The notes under the pieces: model-generated | The model's database searches: none | What the model was told of the DNA's origin: nothing | What the model saw: only the letters and a program-made list of their open reading frames with translations | Source of the DNA: Guyanagaster necrorhizus | Taxonomy: Eukaryota > Basidiomycota > Agaricomycetes > Agaricales > Physalacriaceae | NCBI RefSeq assembly: GCF_019112545.1 | Contig: NW_025064880.1 | Coordinates: 1,809,477-1,873,476, forward strand | Direction: 5' to 3' | DNA length: 64,000 nucleotides | Made by a program: the position numbers and the translations under genes | Shown: positions 1-11,619 of the stretch, piece after piece | How positions within the stretch are numbered: the first letter of the stretch is position 1 | Layout: each line of letters opens with the position of its first letter

Positions 1-90
1 GACCTTATCTGCGAAATGGGCCTTCTCGGCATCAGGAGACTCTTTCTTGTCGAGCTCAGGTAGAGTCGTATCCTCGTATACGCTTGCCAT
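1..90 (-). CDS. N-terminal 30 codons of an unidentified protein, truncated by the window edge
   Basis: On the minus strand an ATG at 90-88 opens a frame that stays open to the window edge. It gives a polar, acidic N-terminus starting MASVYEDTTLPELDKKESP. Thirty residues are too few to identify a family. Charged, proline-containing cytosolic N-termini of this kind are common in fungal membrane transporters, but that is only a guess. There is no donor-like GT before the edge, so exon 1 probably continues outside. The call rests on the codon pattern and start context only. Confidence 0.45.
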   Translation of the reverse strand, partial: MASVYEDTTLPELDKKESPDAEKAHFADKV

Positions 91-868
91 CACGATAAGG
101 GACGAGAAGTCCTATCAAAAGAAGCAGACTGCGCTGCTTAAGTAGTGCAAGTACACAATCGGGCAGAATTTGACGTACTGGGCTTATCTGGGTCTTCTTA
201 GTAGAGCCACGCTGAACCAAGCTGATAGCAGCTCCGCCGCGCTTCCGGTCCGCCAAGAGAGCTAAGGTTGTGTACGATTTTCGTCGTTGACTTTTAATGT
301 TCAAAGTCAAAGTCGCATAGAAGCCAGCCACCTCAGTAAGAGTAGAATATCTAGAGTCAGTATAGCACAGTTGTTGCACTTAGGGCGCTCTCCGGACAAA
401 CGGCTAGCCATGGTGTTGCTACTAGGATCACGTAGCACTCGGAGGTACGAACTGTTCCATCGTCGATCAAGTTTCTATTTCGAATTTCGAATTTCAATTG
501 CAACGGTCGCAATCTTTTAACTATGCCTCCGCGGTCTACTTACATCGGCGATTCCTTCAGATCCTAATAGCTGCATACGACATGTATTATGGAAGTTTGT
601 CCCAGCAAATTGACAGTGGCAGCCCTTTGACATCTAACTTCGATCCCCATACTACATCACGGCGGATTGCCACGCAACGCTCGGATATTTATTCCTATCT
701 CAGTGAAAAATGCCGGTATGCACAAATGACTATTGATTGGAAAATCATTTGGTGATAACAGATAGGGCATATTAACGCCCTTATCTTGTACTCATGCTTG
801 ACCTATTATGATAACGCTAAAAACAATACTACCTATCGTGCACCCAAGGGACTTGTCTCCAGTACAAC
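91..868. other. Intergenic region between two divergently oriented genes
   Basis: About 780 bp lie between the minus-strand start at 90 and the ureohydrolase start at 869. The short open frames here have no recognisable domain or splice structure. It should hold the promoters of both flanking genes. I see no repeat or transposon remnant. Confidence 0.5.
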
Positions 869-2578
869 ATGTCGAACCCATTCAAGTTAGCATTCTTGCT
901 CTTGTCATCGGCTGCAGTACTGCCCACGAGCGCCCACCAACACCAGCACCCTTTCCAAAGTCTACAACAAGACCCGGTGGACATTAGCAAGGAGCCATGG
1001 ACATCACGATATGGCGCTCAAGAAGACCTAGGCTACACTGGCCCTCTGAGCTTCTCGCACTTCCCCTATACGCGCTGCCTGGAAGACCCATCTCAGTTGT
1101 TCGATATCGCGATCATTGGCTTCCCGTTTGATACGACCACCTCATATCGACCTGGTACGCACACCACCCAGCCATCAGAGATCACCGCTAAACACCCCAC
1201 AAGGAGCGCGATTTGGCCCTTTTGCCATTCGCTCAGGCTCCAGAAGACAGCGAGCTCGTGGATATACCTTGACGTGGGGGACGAGCCCGTACGACCTTGG
1301 AGCGGGGTTGCATGATTGTGGGGATGTAAGTGCATTTGCACGCCCATCTTCTTTGGATGAATGTTTAATGTTGTCCTCAAGGTCCCTCTCTCGGCCTACG
1401 ATAATGCAAAAGCTCTCGACCAGATGGAAGCTGCGTACACTACTTTACTTTCGCGACCTGTCTTGGGCGGCACCAACGAGGCATATAAATCCCAAGTGGC
1501 TGCTATCTCATTGGACGGAAAGGAACATCCGCGGATTGTGACCTTAGGCGGAGATCACACAATCGTACGATTTCAATAACCATTATCTCCATATCCCTCC
1601 CCACAATCTGATAGATTCTGTAAAGGTTCTGCCGATCTTGCGGTCCCTGAACAAAGTCTACGGTCCGGTATCTGTGAGTGCTATCGCGCCTACGCTCTTC
1701 TGGATTTTCAATAATCTCCCCTAGGTAATCCACTTCGATGCTCATCTCGATACGTGGCCACCTAGCGGCACGACCGACCAAGAACGTATAACTCATGGCA
1801 CCTTCTTCGCTGTTGCCGCTGAGGAAAATCTCATGTCCAACACCAGTATCCACGCAGGCATTCGGTGCAAAATGGCTGTGAGTCTCGAGCTCGGGGATTG
1901 AAATATCTGCTAAGTGGCTGATGTATTTCCGTATACACAGGGCATTCAAGACGTAGAGCATGACGACGCTGTTGGGTTCCAGGTCATCAGCACCGACGAT
2001 ATTGACGACTATGGTATCAACAACATCATCAAAAAAATAAGACAGAGGATTGGCAATAGCCCCGTTTACCTCAGGTGGGTCATCTTTCGTTTATTGTTTT
2101 GGATAAGCTTGATTGCGATTTTTACCAGTCTTGATATCGACGTCGTTGACCCAGCCTTGGCACCCGCAAGTATGTCACAAATCTCGTCATACCACTGACA
2201 TTCTCTCACTTTTCTGTGGATTAGCTGGAACTCCCGAAACAGGCGGTTGGACGACTCGTGAAGTCAAGCGCATCCTCCGTGGTCTATCGGGGCTTAATTT
2301 CGTGTATGAACACTGTGTCTTTAATCACCTTTTTCTTTATCTAATGACACTTTTGATAGAGGTGCTGATATTGTCGAGGTTGCTCCTGCGTATGATTCTG
2401 GTAGGTGGTCTCCGCCACAGCTGAACCTGACCTGTTGCTGAAAAAATTTGTTACAGCCGATGTTACTGGCATCGCTGCGGCCGATATCGTGCATGACTTC
2501 CTGACGATGCTTCAACTTGCAGAACCACCTGTGCCCCACAAGGGTCCATTTTCTTTTGATGATTTGAAGCACTTGTGA
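869..2578 (+). CDS. Agmatinase-like ureohydrolase (arginase/agmatinase family) with signal peptide
   Basis: This is a binuclear-manganese ureohydrolase of the arginase/agmatinase/formiminoglutamase family, which splits guanidino compounds to release urea. Ten exons join in frame: 869-1154, 1204-1325, 1382-1564, 1626-1673, 1725-1877, 1941-2074, 2129-2169, 2225-2303, 2360-2400 and 2457-2578, giving about 402 aa. Visible signatures are the N-terminal block DIAIIGFPFD with RPGARFGP, the metal-binding GGDHT, then FDAHLDTW with a following HGTFF, and the second metal motif DIDVVDPALAPATGTPE, followed by DIVEVAPAYD. The first 22 or so residues (KLAFLLLSSAAVLPTSAH) form a clear secretory signal peptide, so the enzyme is probably exported or in the secretory pathway, unlike cytosolic arginase. 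Substrate specificity (agmatine, guanidinobutyrate or other) cannot be read from the sequence. Confidence 0.93.
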
Positions 2579-3034
2579 AAAAGAAAGGCAGGAGAACGAA
2601 TGTCAATGATTACGGTGTAATCGGTACAAATACCCTAGACTTTTTGGGAGTGAGGTGGTAGCGTAGTTCACCATCCAGTCGGGTACCACGTCGGTTCCAG
2701 AAATAAGAGAATGAAAGGACTATGTGAAGAGTTGAATAGTTCATCGAGAACGGATGGAAGAAGAGAAGAAGTCGGCTATCAAAGCATTAGTGCCACGCGA
2801 GAAAGGGATACTGGCGGTGTAGTATCCTACATCTGTGGTGATGTTGTGAAGAGATGTAAGATTATGACTGCAAGATGTTGACAGGCACGGACATAAGGCC
2901 TTGGCGACGACCACCCTGACATACGGAGCTAACCCTTCGTCTTTTCTTTGCCAGCATTGGTGCGTAGTCCTTACTCTCCTCCCGCCGTTTCCCTACATTT
3001 TTCCTAGGTCATCGCCGCCAACGCTCGTCCCAGC
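2579..3034. other. Intergenic region downstream of the ureohydrolase
   Basis: About 455 bp hold the 3' end of the ureohydrolase transcript and the promoter of the first F-box-like gene. No coding signal or repeat is apparent. Confidence 0.5.
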
Positions 3035-4277
3035 ATGTCCAGCCCTCTACCCCAAGAAATCGTTGATCAGATAACGGACGAGCTGCAAGAAGATTTTACG
3101 ACACTGAAGGCCTGCGCCCTCGTTTCCCGCTCATGGAAGGATTCCAGCCAGCGACACATCTTCTCTGACATATTCTTCGAAACGCCTCCAGAACCGTTGC
3201 CATTGGAAATGAGCCCATGCCACATCTTTCATCGCCTTTTAACCACCTCTCCTCACCTCGGACGTCATGTACGGCATCTCGAAATTTGCGATGAGGGCCG
3301 TACCTCCGACTCGACACGCAGATGGATTCTCGCCTCAGTCGAAACCCTTATGTCCGTCATTTCCTTGCTGAAATGCCTCAGCAGCGTCGATATCTCGTTT
3401 AGCGGTCTGTGGTGGGAGGATGTTCTTTCACTCAAGAATGTCCTCGTTGCCATATTCCAGCTCGAGTCCCTCAGGAGCGTCGCGTTGGAAGATTTCCAGG
3501 TTCGGCTGAACGAGTTGTTCAGTCTGCTCCAGTCCCGTTCGATCCGCGATTTATCGATTTCCGCCATCGAGGTCCTGCCAGATCTCTCCCCTCCCTTGCA
3601 GAGGTCCGTGATGCCGCTGCATGAACTGTCGCTGTCACTCCAGCACATGCAGCATGCTCAGGACTTCATGGAATGGCTCATATCCCCCACCTCTGTCGTC
3701 AATCTTAGCGTCTCAAAAAAACTGAGCCTCTTCGTGGCAAACTCCGACGAAGCCAAAGCTGCGCAGGTGCTGTTAGAGAGTCCCATACTCCGGAGCCCGG
3801 ATATACTGGAGATTCAGACTCTAAATTGCAGTACGTGTTCCTTGGCTGCGCATTCGAATCCTGGTCTAAAATTATCTTCACAAAGGCGTACACATGCATC
3901 GGCGTGAAGAATGTCTTCCTCCTCACTTTAGTCGCTTCCGGCACGTACAGCTCAGGCTTGTAGAAGCATTGACTTGTGAATACTGCGGAAATTCCCTTCT
4001 AGAGATCGTACTGTGGTGGACACGATCCTTCGAAGCTATCGAAGACAATAATATTGAGGAAATCTCGCTTACGCTCACAAAGAGGTCCGCTTCGCGCTTT
4101 CACCATGTTCCCAATTATGTATGGCATGCCCTGGACGCAGCTCTGTGCCGACCAAGGATGTCCTCCTTGAGAAACGTACATCTAGGAGTGGAAGATCTCG
4201 AGATTGACAAAGCGTTGCTTTTGAGGTTGCTGCAGGCATTTCCTCTTCTTTATCATCGGGGCCTACTGCGAGTCTAA
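3035..4277 (+). CDS. F-box-like domain protein (upstream copy of a tandem pair)
   Basis: The N-terminus PLPQEIVDQITDEL followed by LKACALVSRSW and SSQRHIFSDI is the usual F-box-like start of the large mushroom F-box families. These proteins are thought to bind Skp1 and recruit targets to SCF ubiquitin ligases. Two exons, 3035-3830 and 3886-4277, separated by a 55-nt intron, give about 395 aa. The C-terminal part is a leucine-rich, LRR-like region (for example RNVHLGVEDLEID). The start is the first ATG of the frame, just before the F-box. The next gene downstream, same strand, has the same exon structure and a similar layout, so the two are probably a tandem duplication. The target is unknown, and the intron acceptor was chosen for frame continuity and normal intron length. 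Confidence 0.82.
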
Positions 4278-4618
4278 GGTTGGTTATCCCCACACTATAA
4301 CATACTATCTGTTTTTCTCATGTTGATGCCTTCTCGGACGACAGGCTCCCTCCATATACCGTACTTTCGTGATAATTTCTGTGCTTGCTTTCAGTATTTA
4401 TGCTTTTATATAACCATCCCGACTCGGCTGCTCCTGTTATACATACCCAAGCAGCAGTTGAACGCATATTTCTACGAATCTACTTATTATTACACCCAAT
4501 GACAGCTTTCGGTCCGCCCAACCGATATGTCCACATGGCAAGCAACCCTGAATATTTCTTTCGTTTGTCATTCACTGGTCGTAGTCAGTAAGCAACTTCC
4601 TGCATTATAGAACGGGCA
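4278..4618. other. Spacer between tandem F-box-like genes
   Basis: About 340 bp hold the terminator of the first and promoter of the second F-box-like gene. It is AT-rich, with no coding signal. Confidence 0.5.
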
Positions 4619-5995
4619 ATGCTAAACATCGTGTTGCATTCTAGAGATCAGATGAAGAAGGAGCCAAGATCCGACGCCACAGAACGCTGTCTTCCCCAGG
4701 AACTAATTGATATTATTATCAACGAAATTCCAAGCAACGATCATCGTACCCTCTCTTCATGCGCCCTCGTTGCTAGATCATGGGTATATACGAGCCAACG
4801 CTGCCTACACTCTCGTTTTGCCATCTCTTTCCTAGAATCGGAGGAAGCGGGAACCGCAGCTAGGTCCACAGGGCAGCGATTTGCTCATCTTTTATCTACA
4901 GCTCCCCATATCGCGTCGTTCGTCGAGAATCTCTCGATAAAGAATGCAGAAGGAGTTGATCCGCAGCAGCCCTGGTTCATGTTCTCCAAATCAGCATGGG
5001 AGACAATCTTCCCTGGCTTGGGGAATCTGCTCAGCCTATTCATTGAATTTGGTTACTATGATTATGGGGATGATATCCTTGTATTCAAAGATCTCTTGCG
5101 GCGTGCCTTCAGCCAGCTTCCAAGACTGCGGGAAGTCACCCTCAACCAAATCTGTCCATTCATAGATGTATACGGCATTTTCTCCTTGTTCCAAGGTGCT
5201 CAAGCAATTAGGCACATCAGCCTATGTGACGTAGTCCCCTCGAGTGATGCACCTCAAGCCGGAGCTGATACTGCGAAAGTCGTGCTTCCAATAGATTGCC
5301 TCACGCTTTCTCTTGAGTACAGTGACTTTATCAGATTAACGGGCATGATGGTCCATCTTGTGGGGGACCTAGATGTACTGGACCTTTCGCATGTGACCAC
5401 GCTCTGGACCCGCTTCCTTACGCTTTCAGAGGTACGCGCAGCGACCGAACTCCTCCATTCCAAAGAGACAGTCTTTCCATCTCTGAGAATCCTCAAAATC
5501 GAGATGGAAATGCTCCGTACGTTGAACCGCGGAAGCCTAGCCCGAATCTTGCGTTAATCCTGTCTATTTACAGCGACTGAGTTTAACACCAACATCGTCT
5601 TGAGTATGGGCCTCCCGGGCATACGCCACATTCACCTGATGATATCTCCAAGGCTCGCCGCATTCGATACCTGGTTTCCTATCTCCATAATGGTCCGTTG
5701 GTGGAGTCTCATCTTCACCAAAATATCCGAGAATTACATCCAGGAGGTCACAGTGATAATACCACCGAAATCCGCAATGGACCTATATAACAACGATGTG
5801 CCTATGTCGCTGGATGGTATCCGAGAAAATTGGAATGCGCTGGATAGAGCGTTGATGGGGAAAGAGATGAAGCGTCTGAGAAGGGTTTATCTCGACGTTG
5901 GTGGGGGTCTGGACCCGAATAAACCGTTCTTGGGCCCGCTGAGCATCGATGAAGCCTTGCCGATGTTGACGAAGGCAAGACTTCTTGCATACTGA
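4619..5995 (+). CDS. F-box-like domain protein (downstream copy of a tandem pair)
   Basis: This is a paralogue of the preceding gene. It carries LPQELIDIIINEIP, then LSSCALVARSW and TSQRCLHSRF, matching the F-box-like block in order and spacing, followed by leucine-rich segments that include LPGIRHIHLMI. Exons 4619-5516 and 5574-5995 are split by a 57-nt intron at the equivalent place to the first copy. The product is about 439 aa from the first ATG, or 428 aa from the in-frame ATG at 4652. The latter puts the F-box nearer the N-terminus and may be the true start. The presumed role is SCF substrate adaptor. The pair has diverged strongly at residue level, so the duplication looks old. Confidence 0.82.
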
Positions 5996-7321
5996 TTGGA
6001 TTTATGAATGCGTGGATGGTACGATGCAGGCACAGTCTCGCATCCCGCACCCCGGAGGTTCGTTGTTTGTCTCCACGCTAAAAATGGTGGGAATAATAAT
6101 ACAAGCTGTCCCTATTTCATAGGTATGAACGATTGGGACGATTTTTTAATGTATCTTTTCCTTGTGGCTTCTTCTCCGTGCATCGTGGAGTCGTACTTTC
6201 AATTCCTCCGAGAACCATATGTATCATTGACAAGACCACTAGGCTTCGGTGTCCATGGTAATTTAGGCTGCCGTTAAGCTTCGGTGGCTGGAGCAAGGTT
6301 GAAGCGCTCTCTTATCCAATACCCGCATCACGTATTGATGATGCTCGAGACCTATTTACTTTACCTGCGACATGCTACTTTTGAACCGCTCAGAGGAGAA
6401 GAAGCATAATCTCGAGAACCTATTTGCCGACAGACGCACTGATTGAGCAATATTGAAATCAACCCAATGCCTGACAATTGAAATTGGGCTGGGGTTCCCA
6501 GACTGCTTGATGCATCGTCAAAGGCCATGGAAGCATATAAATGAACCTCACAGTGATGTCACTCGGTGTGCGAATGTCGACGCGTCCACTGATATTCAGT
6601 ACTTATCGTCGGCAGTGAATATATTGGTAACCTTGCTCTCGGTGATTACTTGTAAGTAGCTGCCGCAACTTCTGAAATTACGCGAATCTCGAGGACGCTC
6701 CAATTCCTATGGCGGGCATGAATTCAGAGTTTTCGTAATTTGCTTGATCGTGATCGAGCCCATTTCGTATTCATGTACAGCAACTTCATTTCAGGAACGG
6801 GGGATGCTGCCACTCTCAGATCCTAAACTCGTCTTACCTTCGCCGATAGCTCCCGGACACGTCCTATAATCGTGATTACACACAGAGGACAAGTACGATG
6901 GCTTATATGCGTTGATTTTTGAACCCGAACGACACACTTCAGTATGGACCTGTGCGTAAACTCTGAGGAATATTTGTGATCGCCGACAGAATTACGCCTT
7001 GATAACCAACAGCAGCCTATGACGTTCCAAATCGTTGACCACTATTACGGAGGACAAAACTTCGAGGGTGATTGAGGGGATTCGCGTGTTTACAGAGCAC
7101 GACGATGAATGACGACATCGGTAAAAGTTCCCCATGTCGATGATGTCTCCCACACACAACTAATGGTTGATTTCAGTCATTAAGCAGCACAGACCGCGGC
7201 CCGGTTTTACGTTACCCATCAAAACCGAGAAACAAGAACTTGTACGGCAGTGCACCATATGGAACGGGAGGGTAGTACATGTAAATAGAGTACAGAAAGC
7301 GACACGCAAAACATGACATCC
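5996..7321. other. Long intergenic region between convergent genes
   Basis: About 1.3 kb lie between the stop of the second F-box-like gene and the stop of the SF3b4 gene. Open frames here are short, lack splice signals and show no known motif. I see no transposon ends or tandem array. It may hold a decayed gene or a non-coding transcript, but nothing supports either. Confidence 0.45.
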
Positions 7322-8518
7322 TTAGAATTGCGGTTGTGGAGGCGGCTGGGGCGGCATAGCACCAGGAGGAAAGGCGAACCCTGGAGGAGGAGGCGGCGGC
7401 GGAAAACCTCCATATACCGGCATTCCCGGAGGAGGAATAGGCATCTGCGTAGGAGGAGCCATAGGCGGCATACCCATCGGCGGCATGACCGTCTGCTGTT
7501 GCGTGAACCCAGGAGGTGGCGGTGGTTGAGCAAGAACACCAGCAAATTGCCCTTGATACGGTCCTTGGAATCCAGGCATTGGCGGTTGGGCACCAAAAGC
7601 CATTGGACCGGGAGGCGGACGGGAGGCAACAGGCAAGGCGTTATTTTTACGAGCCTGGGCTGCAAGTAAACGTTCGGCAGATGTGCCGTGACGCTCTCCT
7701 TTGCCGTCTTTTTTGAAAGCGTACTGTACGGTTATCGCTTTGTTCATCAAGAATTGCCCGTTCATTGATTCAACGGCTGCATCGGATGCTTCAAAGTCTG
7801 TATACGAGACAAATCCGTATCCCTTCGACGTGCCTGTACCTGGATCGCGAGCAATCTATTGACAATATGAAGTTAGGATGAGATAAACATAAGTCTGGTG
7901 AGAACTGCTGACCTTTGCAGTTGTTGCCATCATACCAAAAGCGCTAAAGGTGTCATACAGTAGCCTTTCATCGACATTCTCGTCCAGGTTTCCAATGAAC
8001 AGATTGGCCCCGACATCAAGTTGTTTCTTATCCGAAGATGCCTGTTTAGAGAAACATAATATTATTAGCACCATGACAGGTAGTATGTGAAGTCAAGAGA
8101 AGATATGTCATTTGAGTTGGGCTCCATACAAAAACCTGCGACGAACCTTGTTAACTCGAATGGGTTTGCCCCACAATTTAATCTGGTTCATGATCTTACA
8201 AGCGTATTCTGCGTCCTCCTCCGTCAAAAACTCACAAAAGCCGTAACCCTGATGAGCCATTGATATTCGGTCCTTAGGAAGGTGCACGTTCACTTTGTAA
8301 TGGAAACAAATGTCAGATAAGAACCGGTGGAACAGAAGACCCTGCATACCAACGGGACCGGCTTGTAACATAAGCTCCCATACTAGCGCATCTGTGCAAC
8401 GTTCATCGAGATTTCCCTGCAGAACAATAAGTATTTGAATTTAAAAAAAGCAATAACGAGGAGCATTCACAAGATACACGGTTGCTTCCTGATTCCTATC
8501 ATCCTGTGGACGCGACAT
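7322..8518 (-). CDS. Splicing factor 3B subunit 4 (SF3b49/Hsh49), two RRMs and proline-rich tail
   Basis: This is a component of the SF3b part of U2 snRNP, which holds the branch-point region of pre-mRNA. Five exons (8518-8471, 8416-8350, 8292-8147, 8041-7913, 7855-7322) join in frame to 307 aa. The start [23 protein letters not shown] is the hallmark of the family. RRM1 spans roughly residues 13-90, with RNP1-like GYGFCEF. RRM2 spans roughly residues 100-180, with LFIGNL and KGYGFVSY. The tail is rich in Pro, Gly and Met (for example [16 protein letters not shown]). Length is shorter than human SF3B4 (424 aa) and longer than yeast Hsh49 (213 aa), as expected for a filamentous fungus. The protein acts in the nucleus. 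Confidence 0.95.
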
Positions 8519-9240
8519 GGTGGTTTTGGAGCAAGGTTCACAAAACAAGAATTTGATGTTGACCATTGTTTAGCATCATCTTCCTTGTGCCATTCGAAGC
8601 TACAGGATTCTCAGTCCACGGCATATTGAATGCTGCTGCATTCAGCTTCATTTCAACGAACCTCGAGCTCACCCATCAACCTCTGAAGAATTTCTCATGT
8701 CACTGAAGGATAAGCACTCCACTTTTACTCTGTACGGACCATCTGGAGATTGGTTTTCTATATGTTACCACAGAAGATTACCACAGAAGAACAGGGACCA
8801 CGCTACCCATTCGAGGCTTCCCCCTCCTAGACCAAGTGGTCCATGATGATATCTAGGCCGCATATTCTCCACATCATTCAGATCATGAGCGCCGAAAGCG
8901 ACCATCACTTTGGTTCGAACCATACAGATCCTCATTCCCCGCGAGGACCGTCACTGATATTACATCAACTGTGATATTGACCATACTAGTTCTTATCTTC
9001 CTGGTACCTCTCCTCTCGGTATCGGCCTCCGCGTTGATCTTCATCTTGGTTCAAAATCTAATGCTGACATGCTGAAACTACCTCTACGGCATCTTCTCCA
9101 ATCGTGCCCGTAGTGCGCTCCCCTAGAACGAATATATAGCCCTCTTTCTTATGGGACGGTTTCCTCAGCCTTCTGGTCTTTCATTACCAGTGCTAGCTCC
9201 TGTTGTAACAGCTCTTTCGTCTAACAAGTGCTCTATCAAC
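8519..9240. other. Intergenic region with divergent promoters
   Basis: About 720 bp lie between the SF3b4 start and the small secreted-protein start. A TATA-like run sits at 9131-9139. No coding signal is apparent. Confidence 0.5.
9131..9139 (+). promoter_or_regulatory. Candidate TATA box of the small secreted-protein gene
   Basis: AATATATAG lies about 100 nt upstream of the ATG at 9241, a plausible spacing for a basidiomycete core promoter followed by a pyrimidine-rich leader. The call is based on motif and position only. Confidence 0.4.
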
Positions 9241-9503
9241 ATGTTTTCCGTTCGCGCCCTCTTGCTCGTGGTCACCGTCACTCTATTTGCCATGCTCGTT
9301 ATGGCTTCACCCATCCCAGACGAGACCATTGCGAAGAAGTCCTTGAAACAGCTTGTCATGAAGCGTGGTGAAGGACCCACTCCCGTTAGGCGGGCCGATG
9401 AACACAAGCCTTCCGGGTAAGTAAATCGAGCTTACTGTTATCGAGCCAGAGTATTAAGGTTGCGGACAGGTGGGCCCGTGCGGAGGTCGGCAAGAGGTTG
9501 TAG
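9241..9503 (+). CDS. Small secreted protein, 69 aa, with dibasic sites
   Basis: Exon 1 (9241-9416) and exon 2 (9470-9503) flank a 53-nt intron with a perfect GTAAGT donor, giving 69 aa. Residues 1-23 form a strong signal peptide (FSVRALLLVVTVTLFAMLV) with a likely cut after MASP or just before. The mature chain contains Lys-Arg and Arg-Arg pairs (MKRGEG, VRRADE, GKRL), the type of site that Kex2 cleaves, so it may be processed to short peptides. It ends GWARAEVGKRL. There is no cysteine pattern typical of effectors and no CaaX box, so it is not a classic mating pheromone precursor. I do not recognise a family. If unspliced, the frame would stop at 9420 after 59 aa. Confidence 0.6.
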
Positions 9504-10218
9504 TTCTGATTTCATTCGTCAATATTCTCATTTGACTCATGAAGGGCCATCGTTACAGAGCTCTGAAAGCCTGATCAATCCATCGCCATTCCCTGTACAA
9601 TCACCATCCTTGTTTTCATGGTGAGTGACATCCATAGTTATCTATTCATCGGTACTTTTCACACCTATTTTTCAGTAGAAATATGCAGTGACATCCTAGT
9701 GGTGTCACCAGAGGTCTTCTTTCATTCATTCATGAATTTGTGTATATATTGGATACGTAGCTTTAACGGATTTGTTGTGTTGTCTTCTCAGAACTTCGTG
9801 CCTAGGCTGCAGATCCCCGAGGCCTGGCTTTAAAACGAACATGACAGAGCGGTACCGGGACCATGACACATACAACTACCGCGCTTGAAGATCGCACGCA
9901 ACGTCATCGCAAAATTGCTCCGCCATGTCCATTCTATTCGCGTTCCCAATATTAATCTCACCCACACACCCACAGTCATGAATTATTGAAACGATGGAAT
10001 AGAAAGGTCACCGAGGGATAAGGAGCGCCTACTATGTTGGGAACGATAACTTAGTAGTGGACAGGACCATCGGGGCTGATTTATATAATGGATGGGAGAG
10101 AGCAGATAAGAAAGAGGCGATACGACAGATCAGCACGTCGTCAGGTAAAAATAAATCGTTAAGAAGAGACGTTGAAGATGGAGAGGAACGCAAGGAAAAG
10201 TCATCAGTGGGCTGGGTA
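9504..10218. other. Intergenic region between convergent genes
   Basis: About 715 bp hold the 3' ends of the small secreted-protein gene and of cdc42. One open frame near 9618-9833 is hydrophobic but AT-biased, with no start context or domain. I do not support it as a gene. Confidence 0.45.
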
Positions 10219-11032
<814 letters not shown>

Positions 11033-11619
11033 GTTGCGTCGAGAAATTCCTACTCAAATTTATGTTGTGCGGAATTCTGCAGTACTCTGTAAGCGAGTTG
11101 AACGAAGATGAAGTCGAAGATAGCGGGTATCTGGTAAAGACGTCTGCCTGCATGCACTCTGGCGTGACAACCACACCTCGTGGCGGTGTCATGGGAGACC
11201 AAACGAGGCCGAATCCAGGCGCCGCAACATGGAAGCAAGACTCACAACTGCCTTGAACAGATAACGATGAGATATATAGCTTGACACCGCGATAATTGAT
11301 GTCGTTCAGGTATACGGAACCGATTCTAGAGTCTGGAGAATAGCTGATAGGGACTTTAAAAACGATTGCAGCCAATGGAAAAGACAAGAAAACAGAATAA
11401 AAAGGGAGAATCAACGTACAGAAACAAAGAGGGAAAGGGGAGAACAGGGTGTGTGGGCGTTGAGAGAACTGTCTCGGACGGTCTGAGGTGGAAACGAGCC
11501 TGTTGATCGCATGTACCAGGAGCGGCCCTATCGCGCGCCACAAACACACGCAAACTTAATCTCACGTTTCATTTCTACCCACGCTCGAATTTCAATTATC
11601 GCGAGACGCAGAGAGTTTA
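11033..11619. other. Upstream region of cdc42 and 3' flank of the WD40 gene
   Basis: About 590 bp. On the minus strand it is pyrimidine-rich near 11380-11480, as often seen in fungal promoters just upstream of transcription starts. It should hold the cdc42 promoter and 5' UTR. No gene is supported. Confidence 0.5.

Noticed and set aside
1093..1961. Minus-strand open frames over the ureohydrolase
   Set aside because: They are antisense shadows of exons whose sense strand carries all catalytic motifs.
9618..9833. Hydrophobic 71-aa open frame
   Set aside because: AT-biased composition, many aromatic residues typical of random AT-rich frames, no splice or promoter support.
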